In this document: piece by piece, positions 19,464-20,652 of the stretch
Layout of the letters: each line of letters starts with the position of its first letter
How positions within the stretch are numbered: position 1 is the first letter of the stretch
Origin: Smittium culicis
Lineage: Eukaryota; Kickxellomycota; Harpellomycetes; Harpellales; Legeriomycetaceae
NCBI GenBank assembly: GCA_001970855.1
Contig: LSSN01000914.1
Location: 1,692 to 22,343, forward strand
Direction of reading: 5' to 3'
DNA: 20,652 nucleotides
Position numbers and translations under genes: made by a program
Notes under the pieces: model-generated
What the model saw: only the letters and a program-made list of their open reading frames with translations
Databases searched by the model: none
What the model was told of the DNA's origin: nothing

Positions 19464-20496
19464 ACTATAATTAAAATTTGAATCCAAGGAAAAATTTATT
19501 AGAAAATTTTATGTTCCTCAAAATAATCCCCCGTATGCGAGATTATTTTTATAGTATGTATTTCGTGCAAAACTCACTAGCCAACTAGACCATTCCCTAT
19601 ATCACACAAAAACCGAGTTAACCAATAAAATTTTTTTTCTTTTTTCTTCCAATTAAATTTGATGATTTAATACTACCTGATTATTAACTTACCATTGATT
19701 AAATACAAATCAATTATTGAGCAGATAATAATTGCTCACATTTGAGGTATTTAAAACTAAGAATTTTATTGAGTTTGAGGTGAAAAGTGCCTAAAAATAT
19801 CCTATTCACTGTAACCCTTCCCTGTCCTAGGATTTTTACATAAAGAATAAAATAATGCCTTCGCGTTCATTATTGAAATTCGTAAATCTATTAGATTTAT
19901 TTTATAATCGTTATGTAAAGATCATCCAATAATGTGAACAATTATAAAATGTTCAAAAAAAGGTTAGCAGAATTATGAAAAGCCTTAACTATGCACAAAA
20001 CTAACAAAAAAAAAAGTGTTAAAAAAAACTTTAGTTTAAGTATACATTCATAGTTGCCTATAGTTCAAAATTAGATCAAATAGATCATTTGTTATTTTTA
20101 GCAGTTCTTCTGAGGAATTATAAATAATTTAGAATATAACCGATCTAAAGCATACAATTTTTTAGCGAGATTGGATACTAAGATTGATAGAATCTTGATC
20201 TCAAGCAATTATAATAAAAACATCTCGCCAGATATAGTAATTAAAATATAATAACCTTTAGTAATAAATATTTAATTAAGAATGAATTATTGACAATGTA
20301 TAAACAAAAGTGAAAATATATTCATTTGCATTTCTCAAGGGCTATTTATTTTATTCAGTAATTAATTTCACGATTTTTAACTATTTCAAAATTATTCTTG
20401 CAATATTTTTAGCTCGAGATATTAAAATTAATTTTAATTTGTTATTTATAGTAAAAAATGTATCGAGATATCATTACTCACTAAAATCAATCAAGA
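19464..20496. other. AT-rich intergenic DNA up to the terminal microsatellite
   Basis: About 1 kb without any coding frame of note. The only recognisable content is a possible MITE remnant beginning near 19811. Confidence 0.5.
19811..19873 (-). repeat. Possible remnant of a MITE end
   Basis: TAACCCTTCCCTGTCC (from about 19811) resembles the right terminal repeat of the MITE family read in reverse (TAACCCTTTCCCGTCC in copy 1), followed by an A/T stretch and AATAATGCCTTCG, which loosely matches the conserved AATGATTCG block. The opposite end cannot be found, so this is either truncated or a chance match. Confidence 0.35.
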
Positions 20497-20652
20497 TAAT
20501 ACTAATACTAATACTAATACTAATACTAATACTAATACTAATACTAATACTAATACTAATACTAATACTAATACTAATACTAATACTAATACTAATACTA
20601 ATACTAATACTAATACTAATACTAATACTAATACTAATACTAATACTAATAC
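20497..20652 (+). repeat. (TAATAC)26 microsatellite at the window end
   Basis: 26 perfect, uninterrupted hexamer units (156 bp) running to the last base of the window; the true length is unknown because the sequence ends inside it. The + strand contains no G. Because its G-bearing strand (GTATTA) points inward, it does not have the orientation of a chromosome-end telomere. Confidence 0.97.

Noticed and set aside
20497..20652. Telomere at the right end
   Set aside because: At a right chromosome end the + strand should carry the G-rich strand (for example TTAGGG). Here the + strand has no G at all and the hexamer is TAATAC, so I treat it as a microsatellite.
1..20652. Microsporidian origin suggested by AT-richness
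   Set aside because: Presence of a mitochondrial ribosomal protein gene, frequent introns and long intergenic regions do not fit microsporidia.
1..20652. CRISPR array, operons or other bacterial systems
   Set aside because: No regularly spaced repeats with unique spacers; all genes are eukaryotic, with introns and no co-directional overlapping arrangement.

Overview
The window looks like a piece of nuclear genome from a fungus, most likely an early-diverging, very AT-rich lineage. All six protein genes are eukaryotic. At least four are interrupted by short introns (about 77 to 181 bp) with GT..AG ends, mostly GTAAGN-like donors and TAG or CAG acceptors. A nuclear gene for mitochondrial ribosomal protein uL2m shows that the organism keeps a mitochondrial ribosome, which argues against microsporidia. 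A GT69 (CAP59/CMT1-type) mannosyltransferase is typical of fungi. I cannot name the genus; a harpellalean or other zoopagomycete fungus would fit, but this is inference.

Layout: (1) 1-1098, low-complexity intergenic DNA beginning in a 39-T run; (2) 1099-1809 (+), signal peptidase subunit SPC3/SPCS3, two exons; (3) 2156-6320 (-), SMC5, two exons, 1327 residues, with two unusual low-complexity inserts in the C-terminal ATPase half-domain; (4) 6321-8143, a divergent intergenic region ending in a TATA-like / CT-rich promoter-like stretch; (5) 8144-10440 (+), GPI mannosyltransferase III (PIG-B/GPI10), five exons; (6) 10786-11970 (-), uL2m (RML2), one exon and visibly GC-richer than everything around it; (7) 12942-14528 (-), an eight-exon gene whose reconstructed 314-residue product resembles Aven, the cell-death/ATM regulator known mainly from animals; (8) 14529-17174, a repeat-rich intergenic region with three MITE copies, a 35-bp tandem duplication and one possible small membrane protein; (9) 17175-18464 (+), GT69 alpha-1,3-mannosyltransferase; (10) 18461-20652, further MITE copies and a closing run of 26 perfect TAATAC units.

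The most notable findings are the Aven-like gene, hidden from ORF finding by seven introns; a piggyBac-type MITE family of about 193-197 bp (TTAACCCTTTC...GAAAGGGTTAA) with five recognisable copies, two of them as a head-to-head inverted pair; and one decayed copy whose terminal TTAA supplies the stop codon of the mannosyltransferase gene. SPC3, PIG-B and the GT69 enzyme all act in the ER/Golgi secretory route. Their proximity is probably chance, because eukaryotic gene order here shows no operon logic: SPC3/SMC5 and PIG-B/uL2m are convergent pairs with gaps of about 345 bp each, and SMC5/PIG-B and Aven/GT69 are divergent pairs.
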